Assembly: GCA_963762735.1 (NCBI GenBank)
Contig: CAVXMG010000038.1
Span: 32,078 to 96,077, forward strand
Direction: 5' to 3'
DNA: 64,000 nt
Source: DASXKD01 sp963762735
GTDB taxonomy: Bacteria; Actinomycetota; Actinomycetes; Streptosporangiales; Streptosporangiaceae
The notes under the pieces are model-generated. The model saw nothing but the letters and a program-made list of their open reading frames with translations, had not been told where the DNA came from and made no database searches. The position numbers were made by a program, and so were the translations under genes. Positions 1 to 9,883 of the stretch are shown piece by piece (position 1 is the stretch's first letter; each line of letters begins with the position of its first letter).

Positions 1-12
1 CAGCCCCGGCGC

Positions 13-396
13 GTGGTGCTGGACGTCGCGGAGTTCGACAAGCTGGCCACCGACAAGCCGATGAGCGAGATCCTGGCCACGGCACGGCCAACCAGGCGGG
101 CCTCGCGTGCCGCCACGGCCGCTGCAAGCCGGGAGGACCGGACCAACTACGCCACGATCGAGCACGCGGGCAAGCCACACAAGGGCAAGACCACAGACGC
201 GGAGAAGCGACTGGTCCGCGAGCACCTGGACGAGATCAATGAGCGGCTGGCCGCGCAGAACCTGCGGACGATCAGCCTCACCAACCCCGAGCACGTGGAG
301 CGGTACGGCCTGGAGCGGCTCGACCGCGGAAAGCGGCGAGCCGGCGGCCGGGCCGGGGCCACGAGCCGTCAACGCCGCCTGACCGGCGGGAGCTAG
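13..396 (+). CDS. Unrecognised basic protein, possibly 5'-truncated
   Basis: A 127-residue reading frame starting at GTG 13. The frame is open right back to the window edge, so the true start may lie outside. It has an Ala/Arg-rich stretch (about residues 25-45) followed by a charged, probably helical segment with many Glu, Arg and Lys (residues 60-105) and an Arg/Gly-rich tail. There is no signal peptide, membrane segment or motif I recognise. Its TAG stop lies in the palindrome CTAG (393-396), which also supplies the stop of the convergent kelch gene. Function unknown. Confidence 0.5.
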   Translation: MVLDVAEFDKLATDKPMSEILATARPTRRASRAATAAASREDRTNYATIEHAGKPHKGKTTDAEKRLVREHLDEINERLAAQNLRTISLTNPEHVERYGLERLDRGKRRAGGRAGATSRQRRLTGGS

Positions 397-1440
397 CCGG
401 CCGCCCAGTTCGCGGTCCAGATCCAGATGGTGGACGGCGCCGCCGGGGCTCCGGTGTCGCTGTACCCGCCGTAGAGCAGGTCCTCGACGTTGGCGCGGTG
501 GTAGGCGATCGCCGCGCCGATCGCGGGCGGCGGGGTCACCGTGCAACTGGTGCAGGCCTGCGCCCAGGTGGAGTTGGCGCCGTTCCACGTCCAGGTGTCG
601 CCGAGCACCTGGTCGCTGTTCACGTTGGTGCCGGTGCTGCCGCTCATGCCGCCGAACAGCACCGCCCCGGTGACCGAGGAGTTGATGGCCGATGCTCCGG
701 CGGCGAAGTCGCGCGGTGTGAGTCCGGCCGGCGCGGTCCCCTTGTTGGCCCAGGTCCAGGCCCCCGTCCCGGTGTTGAATGTCAGCGTCCAGGTGTCGTT
801 GAGCAGGTCCAGGCAGCTCGCGTCGCAGGAGGACGTGGCGTCGTCCCCGCCGAACAGCACGTCGGTGTTGTGGCCCCCGTCGTCGCTGAGGGTCGCGCCG
901 TACCTGGGCGGCGGGCTGCCGGCAGGCGTGAGCTTGCTCCAGGTACCGTTCCACAGCCAGGTGTCCCCGTCGGCCAGCGGCGCTCCCGACTGGGTCGCGG
1001 TCAGCATGTTCTCGCCGCCGAAGAGCACCAGGCCCTCGTTGCGCGGCGCCTGGTCCGCCGCCCCGCCGTAGCGCGCCGGCGGGGCGCCGGTGCAGGTGGA
1101 CAGGCAGCCGGAACCGCCGACCTGGGTCCAGGTGCCGGTGTTGGTGGACGCCTGATACGACAGTTCCCAGGTGTCGTTGAGCGCGACGGGCTGCGCCGAG
1201 CCGCCGGGCAGGTACTCGCCGCCGAACAACACCAGGTCGCCGCTGGTGGGGTCGTAGCCGAAGGAAGCGCCGAGCCTTGGCCACCGGTGCCGAGCCGGTG
1301 ATCTTCACCGGGGTCCAGGCGCCGGTCGTGGTGCTGAAGCTCTGCGTCGTACCGGACACCTTGGCCGCGGCGGTGCAGCATCCGCCGAACAGGATCGCGG
1401 TCCTTGGCGCTGGCGTTGGCGTCGTAGGCCATCGAGGCTC
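393..1440 (-). CDS. Kelch/galactose-oxidase-like beta-propeller, C-terminal part of an exported hydrolase (frame-disrupted)
   Basis: The last ~280 residues are a run of kelch-type blades. LFGG turns alternate with D-T-W-x-W strands (for example NDTWELS, DTWLWNG, NDTWTLT, DTWTWNG), the usual signature of a galactose-oxidase/kelch propeller. Reading upstream, the blades continue through two one-base frame changes, near 1270 and near 1400, where the LFGG motif reappears in the next frame. Beyond the second change the frame joins the alpha/beta-hydrolase domain annotated separately. I therefore read 393-2573 as one gene for a secreted hydrolase with a propeller tail. Three frame changes in all (each equal to one extra base) make the total length a multiple of three again. 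Either sequencing errors or a decayed gene. Confidence 0.65.
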
Positions 1441-2573
1441 CGGTGAGCGGCGTGGCGGTGGCGCAGTTCTTCGGCAGGCTTCCCGCCAGCACGGCGTTCA
1501 GGAAGCCGAGCGCCGGGCCGGCCAGGATGTCGGAGTAGGTCAGCGCGTGCTGATCGCCGGGGAGCACGACAAGCTGATCCGACGTGGCCGCCTTGGTCGC
1601 GGTGCACTGGGCGTTGAGTTGCTGGGTCAGGTCGGTGGCCTGGGCCAGCGGGATCGCTTCGTCGCTGCTGTTGGCGACCAGGTAGGGCGGCGCGGGGACC
1701 GTCGCGCTCAGCGACGCGGTGGGTGAGGCGTCAGCGTAGGCGGTCGCCGCGGGCACGGTCTGCGTCGTGCCGTCCTGGAAGTACAGGGTGCAGGTGGCGG
1801 AAGAGTTGTCGAGGCAGCCGAGGTACTTCTCGATCGTGGCTCCCGGCGACCCGGCCATGCAGTTGGCCGCGCTCGCGCAGCCCATGCCCGCGGCGGTGAG
1901 GTCGGCGGGCCCGGACTGGGTGATCACGCCGAGCAGCCCGTCCTGGTAGCCCATGGCATTCTCGCCAGCCAGGGCGGCGAGGTTACCGCCGGCCGACGTG
2001 CCGAGGATGAACATCTGGGCCTTGTTGAGGTTGCTCACGTGCGTCTTGACCCAGCCGATGGCCTCGTTGATGTCCTGCAGGTTCTCCGGGAAGCTGCCGT
2101 TACCGCCGACGCTCAGCGCGTAGTCCACGGAGAACGCGTCGAAGCCGTTCTCGGCCAGGCAGTCGCCGATGGTGGTTAGCGAGTCACCGGCTTTCGTGGT
2201 GAAGTTTCCCTCGGCCCAGCCGCCGCCATGCACCAGGATCACGCCGGGGACGTGGGCCTGCGGATCCCCGACGGGCTGGTACTCGTCGAGGTCCAGGGCC
2301 TGGCCGTTGGCCGGGGAACCGTAGGTCGCCAGGGTCTCGGTGACCCCGTACGGCGTGGTGGGGCAGGACAACGACGGTGTGGCGGGCCCGGCCGTGACGG
2401 CCGCCGGCGCCGAGCGGGCCGACCCGGTCATGACGGCCGCCGATGCCGGCGGCCGGTCCGGTCGCTCCCGCGAGTGACAGCGCGGCCAGCAACAGTGCCG
2501 CCAGCGCCACGGAGGCAAGGGCCCTGCCCGGGCGGGCGGCCCGGCCGCAGGGAATCGCCAGTCGTTGAATCAT
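1441..2573 (-). CDS. Secreted alpha/beta-hydrolase domain (BD-FAE / esterase-lipase type), N-terminal part of hydrolase-kelch protein
   Basis: The ATG at 2573 opens a good Sec signal peptide: Arg-rich start, then an Ala/Leu core ending near GATGPAAG. The mature domain continues in the next frame after about 2450, so one base seems extra there. The hydrolase shows the oxyanion motif HGGGW, the nucleophile elbow G-T-S-A-G-G, a candidate catalytic Asp in SSDEAIP and a candidate His in GDQHAL. This is the layout of alpha/beta-hydrolase 3 / BD-FAE-like esterases. Many Cys pairs suit an exported protein. A start in the hydrolase frame at 2518 is possible, but would give a Trp/Arg/Cys-rich leader with no signal peptide, so I prefer 2573. 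It runs into the kelch blades without a stop. Substrate unknown. Confidence 0.7.
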
Positions 2574-2723
2574 GGGCCTGCCCGTCCCTCGTGAATATTC
2601 GATTACCTGGCCTTTGCCCGAATAATCCCATCAATGCCAGCCGAATGCATCACCCACTCGCCCGTGAAACCCTGGCCGACCCCTCGTTCGTGCGGCGATA
2701 TGACCAAATCCCAACCCCGCCCG

Positions 2724-2777
2724 TTCGTGATCATGACTTTGGTGTTGCCAGGGGCGCACCAAAGTCATGATCACGAA
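2724..2777. repeat. Perfect 21-bp inverted repeat with 12-nt loop
   Basis: The left arm at 2724-2744 and its exact reverse complement at 2757-2777 flank a 12-nt GC-rich spacer. The arms contain GATCATGACTTTGG, markedly AT-richer than the region. There is no T-run after it and it is 150 bases from the nearest gene start, so it does not look like an ordinary terminator. It resembles dispersed palindromic elements seen in actinomycete genomes (recollection, not checked). Confidence 0.8.
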
Positions 2778-2824
2778 TGCAGATCGTGCGGGGAGCGGGG
2801 ATGATCATGGGAGGCGGTACGGCC

Positions 2825-2922
2825 GGGCAGGGCACGGCGGGTCTGGCCGGGCCGCGATCCGTGCCCGGGCAGGGCACGGCGGGTTTAGTCCGGCCGCGAA
2901 CTGGCCGGGGAGGGCACGGCTG
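2825..2922. repeat. Three imperfect copies of a GGGCAGGGCACGGCGGGT motif
   Basis: An exact 18-base motif occurs at 2825-2842 and 2867-2884 (42 bases apart), and a degenerate third copy lies at about 2907-2922. The spacer also contains related GGCCGGG/CCGCGA segments, so the unit is about 40 bases. No coding sense. Confidence 0.6.
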
Positions 2923-3510
2923 CGCGGGGCTCCGGTCAGCGGCGCGCTGGTTACGCCCGGCCACGAAATTGCTTCACCGCAGAGATTGCCGCGTTTTCGG
3001 GGGACAGGAAACCCTCGTTTCCATTACTGTGATGCGCCATAAAGGCTGGGGCTTGTGCCAGCCTGCGGCAATGCCCCCATCCCCCTCGCGGCCGTGCCAC
3101 CTCGAATGTGGCTGCTGAGCAGGCAGTGACCCGATTGACTGCCGTTACAGATGAGTCGTAGCGGCGGGCGGGGAGCTTGCGGCGATAAAGATCTTCACTG
3201 GACGCGGAAAGCTACCAGAGTTCACTACTTAAAACCCAGCTGACCCGTGAGTAACATCCGGGGATGATCATTAGAAGTTTGGCCCTGGAGCGCCACGGAT
3301 GTCCTGTTAGGCTCCACGCAAGGGCTTGCACGGCGAAGGTCAGGCAATGCGGTGAGCGGGGCTGTATTCCCCGCGCCGCGGCATTGCGGGCGCGCTGCCG
3401 ACGAGACTGTCAGGCAATACCGCTTGGCACGATCGCATGGCGCGGCCGCTTGGCCTAGAAGCAATGCGGGCTCCGTGCCCCGTTCCGTTTAGTTACCCGG
3501 GGGATGGCTG

Positions 3511-6250
3511 ATGAGTTGGCATATCCGGTCCGTGCGCGCGAGGATCTTACTTCTGGTACTCGTGCCGGTGCTTTCCCTCTTCGGGCTTTATCTGTTTACC
3601 ACCGGTATCGCCGGTAAGGACGCCCTGAATCTGGCGCGAGCCAGGGCCTTGAAGACCGCCACAAGCGAGCCTGTGAGCAATTTCCTTGGCCAGCTCGATA
3701 CGGAGCGGGTGTTCTCGGCCATCTACCTTTCCGCGCCCAGCCCTGGCAATCTCGCGAAACTGCACGCACAGGAAGCGGCCACCGGGCACGTGACGGCCGC
3801 CCTGCGCGCCGCCCTCACCTCGGGCAGCACCCTCAGCAACGCCCCGCCTGCGGTGCGGCAGGCATCCGCCACCCTGCTGCACGACGCCGCGGGCCTGCCC
3901 GCCCTGCACGACTCGATCGGCGCACGGACGGTCAGCCGGGCGCAGGCACTGGCCACATACAACAAGCTGATCAACGACTCCTACCTGCTGCTGAACCAGG
4001 TGATCCTCACCGAGACCAGCACGCCGATCGCCGCGCAGGCGCTGGCCCTTGAGCGGATCGCCAAGGCGGGGGAACTGCTTCAGCAGGAGAACGTGCTCGT
4101 GGTGGGCGACATGGCCGGGCGCAGGTTCCCGCTTGCCGACCAGCACGAGTTCACCAAGCTGGCCGGGGCGCGGGCCACGCTCTATGACCAGACGCTGCCC
4201 GAACTCGACCCCAGTTACCGGGCCATGTACCAGCGGGACGTCAGCCCCGCCGCCTATGCCGGGCTGACCGCGCTGGAGAACACCGTCATCAGCGGCCAGC
4301 ACCCGCACTTCCCGCCCCCGGTGGCGCCAGTTGATTGGGGGCGCGCCGTCCAGGGCGTCTCGCTCGGGCTGGAGCGGGCCGGGACGCAGGCGGCCAGCGC
4401 CCTCGACCAGCAGGCCGAGCACGAGGCGAAGAGCACCGACCTGCGGCTGCTGCTGTCGGGCGGCCTCGGCCTGCTGGCCGTGATCATCTCGATCATCGTG
4501 TCGCTGCTGGCCGGCCGCGGGCTGGTGCGCGAACTGCAGGGCCTGCGCCGCTCCGCCCTCGACCTGGCCGACCACCGGCTGCCCCGGATGGTGGACCAGC
4601 TGGCCACCGGTCACAACGTCAAGATTGACGACGACGACTCGCTGGACGTCCCCATCCATACCAGGGAGATCGCCCAGGTGCGGGATGCCTTCACCAAGGT
4701 GCAGCGGACCGCGGTGGACGCCGCCGTGGGCCAGGCCCGGCTGCGCGAGGGCATCGGCGAGGTGTTCCGCAATCTGGCGCGGCGCAGCCAGTCGCTGCTG
4801 CATCGCCAGCTCGCGCTGCTTGACCGGATGGAACGCCGCACCGAGGACCCGCAGGAACTCGGGGACCTCTTCCGGCTCGACCACCTGACCACCCGCATGC
4901 GGCGGCACGCGGAGAGCCTGATCATCCTGTCCGGCCAGTCACCCGCGCGTGGCTGGCGGAACCCGGTCCCGTTCGTGGACGTCATCAGGGCAGCCGTGGC
5001 CGAGGTGGAGGACTACACCCGGGTCAGCGTCATCTCCGCCGACGACACCGGGCTGGCCGGGCCCGCCGTGGGTGACGTCATCCACATGACCGCCGAGCTG
5101 ATCGAGAACGCCACCATCTACTCCCCGCCGAACACGCCGGTCGTGATCCAGGGCGGCATCGTGGGCCACGGATTCGCGATGGAGATCGAGGACCGCGGGC
5201 TCGGCATGAGCGACGAGAAGCTGGCCGAGGCCAACAACCAGCTCGCGGAGCCCGTGCCGTTCGATCCGGCCAACACCGACCAGCTCGGCCTGCTGGTTGC
5301 CGGTCAGCTCGCCCGGCGCCATGACATCCAGATCACCCTGCGGCGCAACCCCTACGGCGGCACCACCGCGATCGTGCTGATCCCGCACAGCATCGTGGTT
5401 GCCGAGGGATTCGGCGAACTGGAGCCGGTCAAGGCACTGGAGAGAGCACCGGAGAGCGCCCCGCCCGCGCCAGGCAGGCATGGCGCTGGGGAGCAGAACG
5501 GCTTCCTCGCCCGCGAGGAAACCGAGCCTGACCTGGCCCATGAGGGCTTGCCAGGGGAGCTGGGCGGGCCAGCAGGGGCGGGCAGGCCAGAGCCCGGGCT
5601 GCCGTCCTATCCAGGCTGCCCCGCCCGCGCCGGTTGCACCGCCCGCCCCGGTTGCACCGCCCGTGTCGGCCGCACCGCCCGCGGCGGGCCCGACGCCAGC
5701 GGCCCCGACGTGGGCGGCCCCGACGTGGGCCGCCAGCCAGGCCCCGCCCTGGGCCGAACCGGATCACGGCGCCTGGGCCGAAGCGGAATCCCGTGCCTGG
5801 ACCGGGATGGAGTCGCCTGCCTGGAGCGAGCCGCCACGGCCCGCGGCGCACGCCCCCGCCCAGGGCGACACGGCACAGGGCGCCCCAGCCCAGGGCGACA
5901 CGGCCGAGGGTGACGCGGCCCAGGACGACATTGGCCAGCCGGTACTGCCCAGGCGGGTGCGCCAGGCCAGCCTGGTGCCGCAGCTCAGGAACGCCCCGCC
6001 TGCCTATCCCCCGCTGCCTGGCAGGTATGGCGATCCGCGTCCCCCGGACGAGGCCAGGGCCACGGTGTCCGCGATCCAGCACGGCTGGGAGCGGGGCAGG
6101 TCAATGTTCGACCCGGCGACTGGGCCACCGGCCGGGCCAGGAGCACCCGAGGCCGGAGAATCCGGCACCGGCCACGATGAAGGCGGTACCTACGGGGCAT
6201 ATCAGCAGGAGACGCCTACAGAGGACGGGGGGCCGCATGGACCAGGCTGA
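3511..6250 (+). CDS. cvnA: Conservon signalling ATPase, nitrate/nitrite-sensing (NIT) domain histidine-kinase-like (CvnA type), one frame break
   Basis: About 912 residues. A membrane segment at residues 9-31 is followed by an extracellular NIT-like all-helical domain, a second membrane segment at about 311-335, a HAMP-like linker and a DHp-like helix near 411-480. The HATPase domain has an N-box ELIENA near 530, DRGLGM near 563 and GLLVAGQLARRH near 592. A long Pro/Ala-rich linker ends in the conserved CvnA tail (LPRRVRQASL, then AIQHGWERG). The tail is in the next frame, so one extra base lies at about 5570-5620, in a repetitive segment. Start chosen at ATG 3511 behind a GGGGGA ribosome site. 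Overlaps the roadblock gene by 14 bases. In Streptomyces conservons such proteins act at the membrane with the three downstream partners like a G-protein-coupled receptor complex. The ligand here is unknown. Confidence 0.88.
5619..5730 (+). repeat. Short tandem repeats in the Pro/Ala linker of the conservon ATPase
   Basis: A GGTTGCACCGCCCG-type unit with 18-base period repeats about three times. Then GGCCCCGACGTGGGC is duplicated exactly in tandem (5701-5715 and 5716-5730). It encodes the Ala/Pro-rich linker and coincides with the place where the reading frame shifts. Confidence 0.7.
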
Positions 6251-6674
6251 CTGGCGGCGCGGCCCGGGCTTCGACAGCGGGCTGAGCTGGCTCCTCGACG
6301 ATCTGGTGACCCGGGTTGGCGAGGTCGACAAGGCCGTGATCCTCTCGCGTGACGGCCTTGCCCTCGCCGCCTCGGCCACGCTGACCCGCGAGGATGCCGA
6401 GCACCTGGCCGCCACGGCCGCGGGTTTCCAGAGCCTGGCGCGGGGCATCGGGCACCATTTCGACGGCGGTGCCGTCCGGCAGACGATCGTCGAGATGGAG
6501 AACTCGTTCCTGTTCGTGACCGCGGCGGGCGAGGGCAGCTGCCTGGCCGTGCTCAGCCCGGCCAGCGCGGACGCGGGGCTGATCGCCTATGAGATGGCGC
6601 TGCTGGTGAAACGCGTCGGCCAGCATTTGTCGGTGAACCCCCGGCCGGTGCCGGCCGGTGGCGCGGCGGAGTGA
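6237..6674 (+). CDS. cvnB: Roadblock/LC7-domain protein of the conservon (CvnB type)
   Basis: A 145-residue single roadblock/LC7 domain: GLSWLLDDLV, then GEVDKAVILSRDGLALAAS with the typical strand-turn, then a second strand block around the ENSFLFVTA segment. In conservons this small protein binds the ATPase and the GTPase as a scaffold or nucleotide-state regulator. The ATG at 6237 overlaps the end of the ATPase gene by 14 bases. The stop TGA overlaps the GTG of the next gene (GTGA), so translation is probably coupled. Confidence 0.9.
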   Translation: MDQADWRRGPGFDSGLSWLLDDLVTRVGEVDKAVILSRDGLALAASATLTREDAEHLAATAAGFQSLARGIGHHFDGGAVRQTIVEMENSFLFVTAAGEGSCLAVLSPASADAGLIAYEMALLVKRVGQHLSVNPRPVPAGGAAE

Positions 6675-7058
6675 GGCCGGGGATGCATTCGGCCGGGGAC
6701 CGGTGGCTTGACGAGGAAGCGGGAGCCGTGGTCCGGCCGTACGCGCTCACCCGCGGCCGGACGCGTCCCACCGGAGGCCAAGCTCGACCTGATCGCCCTG
6801 ATCACCGCGGTACGGGATGTCCGGGTCAGCGAGTTCGGCCTGGGCCCGGAGCACCGGGCCTTACTGCGGATCTGCCGCCGGCCGACCTCGGTCGCCGATC
6901 TCGCGGCAGACCTTGACCTCCCGGTGGGAGTGATCAGGATCCTCCTTGGCGATCTGCGCGAGCGAGGACTCATCAACGTGCACAACCCGATCCCGGCGGC
7001 CCGCCTGCCCGACCGGCGCATCCTCCAAGAGGTCGTGGATGGCCTTCGCCGCCTCTGA
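6671..7058 (+). CDS. cvnC: DUF742 protein of the conservon (CvnC type), one frame break
   Basis: About 128 residues. The N-terminus carries the family motif D-R-W-L-D-E-E-A-G then VRPYALTRGRTRP. The rest (KLDLIALI, RPTSVADLAADLDLPVGVIRILLGDL) is a winged-helix-like DUF742 domain. The two halves are in different frames, and one extra base sits in ACCGGAGGCC at about 6770-6778. Start GTG 6671 overlaps the roadblock stop, and the stop overlaps the GTPase start by 20 bases. Partner of the conservon complex; its biochemical role is not known to me. Confidence 0.87.
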
Positions 7059-7690
7059 GCAGACCGAAGGCCGACAGGTCCTGCCCGTGGCGCTCAAGGT
7101 GCTCATCGCAGGAGGGTTCGGGGTCGGCAAGACGACCTTGGTGGGCTCGGTCAGCGAAATCCGGCCGCTGTCCACCGAAGAGGCGCTGAGCGTGGCCGGC
7201 ACCCCGGTGGACAACCTCACCGGCGTGGAGCGCAAAGACCACCACGACCGTGGCGCTGGACTTCGGCCGGATCACGATCCGCGATGACCTGACCGTGTAC
7301 CTGTTCGGCACGCCGGGGCAGGAGCGTTTCTGGTTCATGTGGGACGAGCTTGCCAGCGGCGCGATCGGTGCGGTGGTGCTCGCCGACACCAGGCGCCTTG
7401 CCGACTGCTTCCCATCCGTGGACTTCTTCGAGAACCGGCACATCCCGTTCGTCATCGCGGTGAACTGCTTCGACGATGCGCCGCGCTACCGGCCCGAGGA
7501 CGTCAGGTCCGCGGTGGACCTGGAGGACCCGATACCCGTGGTGATGTGCGACGCCCGGCAGCGCACCTCCAGCAGGGACGTGCTGATCGCGCTGGTCGAG
7601 CATTCGCTGCGGACACTGCCGCCACCAGACGAGACGCAGCCACCGCACGAACAGCCACCGCAGAACGGCCGCGAGCCGCAGACCGGGTGA
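7039..7690 (+). CDS. cvnD: Conservon small GTPase (CvnD type), one frame break
   Basis: About 216 residues of a Ras/MglA-like GTPase. The P-loop is GGFGVGKTT, the G3 region is GTPGQERF, the G4 region is VNCFDD (a variant of NKxD) and the C-terminal tail is Pro/Gln-rich. The frame breaks at about 7235, in CGCAAAGACCACC. Removing one A of the AAA run gives the conserved R-K-T-T-T-T-V-A-L-D segment, so this is very likely a one-base insertion error. Start ATG 7039 lies within the DUF742 gene. Last gene of the conservon; no P450 follows, unlike several Streptomyces conservons. Confidence 0.88.
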
Positions 7691-7732
7691 GAACGGGCAC
7701 CAGCCACCCATGCCCGCAGTAACGGCGGCGAT

Positions 7733-8686
7733 ATGCTCAGCGCCATGCCGCCGGACGCCCCCCGCCCGCCAGGCGCGCGCCGGGCCGCGGTGGTAGCCAA
7801 CCCCACCAAGCACGACGACATCGCCAGGCTGCGGGACACCGTCCGCTTGGCCATGTCCGAGCACGGCTGGGACGAGCCTGTCTGGCTGGAGACCACGGCC
7901 GAGGATCCCGGCGCCGGCCAGGCGGCGCAGGCCGTGCGGGACGGCGTCGACCTGGTGCTGGCCTGCGGCGGCGACGGCACCGTCACCGCCTGCGCGGAAG
8001 GCGTCGCGGGCAGCGGCGTCCCGCTGGGCATCCTGCCGCTCGGCACCGGCAACCTGCTCGCCCGCAACCTCGGGCTGCCCCTGGATCTCGACACGGCGCT
8101 GGTCGCCGCGCTCACCGGAACCAACCGGCGGCTGGATGCCGGTTCGGCCAACGGCCACACGTTCGTGGTCATGGCCGGGCTTGGTTTCGATGCGAAGATG
8201 CTCGGCGAGTCCAGCGAACCGCTGAAGAAACGGCTCGGCTCGGCCGCCTACGTGCTGTCCGCCCTGCGCCACCTGCGGGACCGGCCGGTGCGGGTGAGCC
8301 TGGTGGCCGACGGCGGGACGCCGCTGCGGCTGCGGGCCAGCGCCGTGATCGTCGGCAACGTCGGCTGGCTGCAGGGCGGCATCCGGCTGCTGCCCGATGC
8401 GCGGCCGGACGACGGCACCCTGGACGCCGTAGTGCTGACCGCCCGCGGCTGGATCGACTGGATCCGGCTCGCCGTGCGGGTGCTGCTGCGCCGCGAATCG
8501 CCAGGCCAGATGACCTGGGTGCAGTTCCGGCAGTTGACCATCCACGCCGACCGCGAGCAGCCGTGGGAACTGGACGGCGAGGTAATGGGCGGCACCACGC
8601 GCCTGATGATCACCACGCAGCCCGGGCGGCTGGTGATGCGGGTGCCGCCCGGCGCGGAGGGCAGCGTCGCCCGCGCGGAGGACTAG
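7733..8686 (+). CDS. Diacylglycerol kinase-family lipid kinase
   Basis: A 317-residue soluble protein with the DAGK catalytic signature GGDGT (about residue 83), then PLGTGNLLARNLG, and the C-terminal half-barrel ending in EQPWELDGEV. This is the layout of bacterial DgkB/YegS-like and sphingosine-kinase-related lipid kinases, which phosphorylate diacylglycerol or related lipids using ATP. ATG 7733 and ATG 7745 are both possible starts; there is no strong ribosome site. It follows the conservon by 42 bases and could be co-transcribed. Confidence 0.85.
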   Translation: MLSAMPPDAPRPPGARRAAVVANPTKHDDIARLRDTVRLAMSEHGWDEPVWLETTAEDPGAGQAAQAVRDGVDLVLACGGDGTVTACAEGVAGSGVPLGILPLGTGNLLARNLGLPLDLDTALVAALTGTNRRLDAGSANGHTFVVMAGLGFDAKMLGESSEPLKKRLGSAAYVLSALRHLRDRPVRVSLVADGGTPLRLRASAVIVGNVGWLQGGIRLLPDARPDDGTLDAVVLTARGWIDWIRLAVRVLLRRESPGQMTWVQFRQLTIHADREQPWELDGEVMGGTTRLMITTQPGRLVMRVPPGAEGSVARAED

Positions 8687-8715
8687 CGCCGCCGGTCAGG
8701 GCCAGCGCCCGCCGG

Positions 8716-9293
8716 TCAGCGCGGCCGGGCCAGGCCGCGGCGGCGCATCAGCAGCACGATCCGGCGCTCGGCGAGTTCCTGGGTGTGCAGGCTGAGCCAG
8801 ATGCACATCGCGGCGAGCGGCAGTTCCACCACGGCCGCGAGCACGATGGACTGTGTGAGCTGCCCCGAGGGCGTGGTCATGAGATCGAACCAGGCGTCCA
8901 CCAGCAGCAGCACCGCGGTGGCCGTCGCCGCCATGGACAGGTAGCGGGACCGGCGCAGCGCGAAAAAGGCCGTGGCGGCGAGCGCGGCGAGCAGCATCAC
9001 GTCGAATCCCGCCCAGGCCACGTCGTAGTGCGGGGAAAGCTGCCGCCGCGGCAGCGACTCACCGATGTACACCGTCCACGGCACCATGATCAGCGCGAAC
9101 AGGGCGAACAGCGGACCCGCCCACCGCACGGCGCGGGTGTCGTCGGTGAGCACCGCGTTCTCCGGCTCCGGCGCCGGCGCGACCAGCGCGTCGAGCCGGT
9201 CCACCAGGTCCTCGGGCGCCCCGGCACCGCTCCCCGCGGCTCCGGGCTCGCCCGCGGCTCCGGGCTCCCCCGCCGGGGCCAGGCACGGCTCAT
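8716..9293 (-). CDS. Small integral membrane protein, unknown family (one frame break)
   Basis: Four probable membrane helices: FALFALIMVPWTVYI, VMLLAALAATAFFAL, AATATAVLLLVDAWF and IVLAAVVELPLAAMCIWL. A Gly/Ala/Pro-rich and acidic cytoplasmic N-terminus precedes them. The best start is ATG 9293, which overlaps the stop of the DUF421 gene (ATGA). From there to the helices the frame must shift by one missing base in the GC-rich start (about 9230-9280). Probably co-translated with the DUF421 protein. Function unknown. Confidence 0.65.
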
Positions 9294-9850
9294 GTGGCCG
9301 CCCCGAGCAGCTCCTCGATCCGGCTGAGCCGCGCGGTGAGCTCGGCGACGTCCGCCTTGGTGGCGCTTTGCTCGGAGTGCTTGAGGGATAGCACCAACTG
9401 GCCGCCGGGCTCCAGGCTGCCCCGCTGCACCTGCGCGATGTCGTCCCCGTTCTGCATGCGCACCGCATGGTCCAGTTCGCTGCGCCGCAGCCCCAGGTGG
9501 CGCAGCGCCCGGCCCACCACGTGCCCGTCGCGGATCACCGTGGTCGCATGCCCGTCGAACAGCCGGGCAGCCCTGGCGTTGCTGGCGACGACCCGGGTGA
9601 CGACCGCGTTGACGGCCACCAGCGTCACGGCACCGACGACGCCGCCGGTCAGCGAGATGTCATTGCCGATGACCGCGTTCTGCACCACGTTGGACAGCAG
9701 GAACATCACTACGAAGTCGAACGTGTTGAGGTTGGCCAGGCCTCGCTTGCCGGCCACCCGGAACAGCACCGCGATCAGCAGGTATACCAGCACGGTGCGG
9801 AGGATCTTCTCCGCCAGCGGAATCTGCTCCACGAACATGGCATGCCACAT
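9290..9850 (-). CDS. DUF421 (YetF-like) membrane protein
   Basis: 186 residues. Membrane helices span about residues 16-35, 45-65 and 68-90. The DUF421 domain holds the conserved R-V-A-G-K-R motif and an LNTFDFVVMFLLSN segment, followed by a cytoplasmic region with RDGHV and a C-terminal coiled-coil-like stretch (KADVAELTARLSRIEELL). YetF proteins are found across spore-forming and soil bacteria; their function is not settled. Overlaps the following membrane-protein gene by four bases. Confidence 0.85.
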   Translation of the reverse strand: MWHAMFVEQIPLAEKILRTVLVYLLIAVLFRVAGKRGLANLNTFDFVVMFLLSNVVQNAVIGNDISLTGGVVGAVTLVAVNAVVTRVVASNARAARLFDGHATTVIRDGHVVGRALRHLGLRRSELDHAVRMQNGDDIAQVQRGSLEPGGQLVLSLKHSEQSATKADVAELTARLSRIEELLGAAT

Positions 9851-9883
9851 GCCGGCCTCCAGGTACGAGAAAGGGCCAGCCTG

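Larger units (their letters stand above)
2574..3510. other. Intergenic region between hydrolase-kelch gene and conservon
   Basis: About 940 bases with no convincing gene. It carries the upstream region of the leftward hydrolase gene, a perfect inverted repeat (2724-2777), three imperfect copies of a GC-rich motif (2825-2922) and the promoter side of the conservon. The last 300 bases are less GC-rich than the surroundings. I see no tRNA, riboswitch or conserved ORF. Confidence 0.6.

Noticed and set aside
3547..4908. Long open frame on the minus strand opposite the conservon ATPase
   Set aside because: It is antisense to a gene with clear domain motifs, has no family character, and such frames arise readily in GC-rich DNA.
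7217..8545. Long minus-strand frame opposite CvnD and the lipid kinase
   Set aside because: No ribosome site or motif; Arg/Gln/Gly-rich composition is the usual shadow of GC-rich coding DNA.
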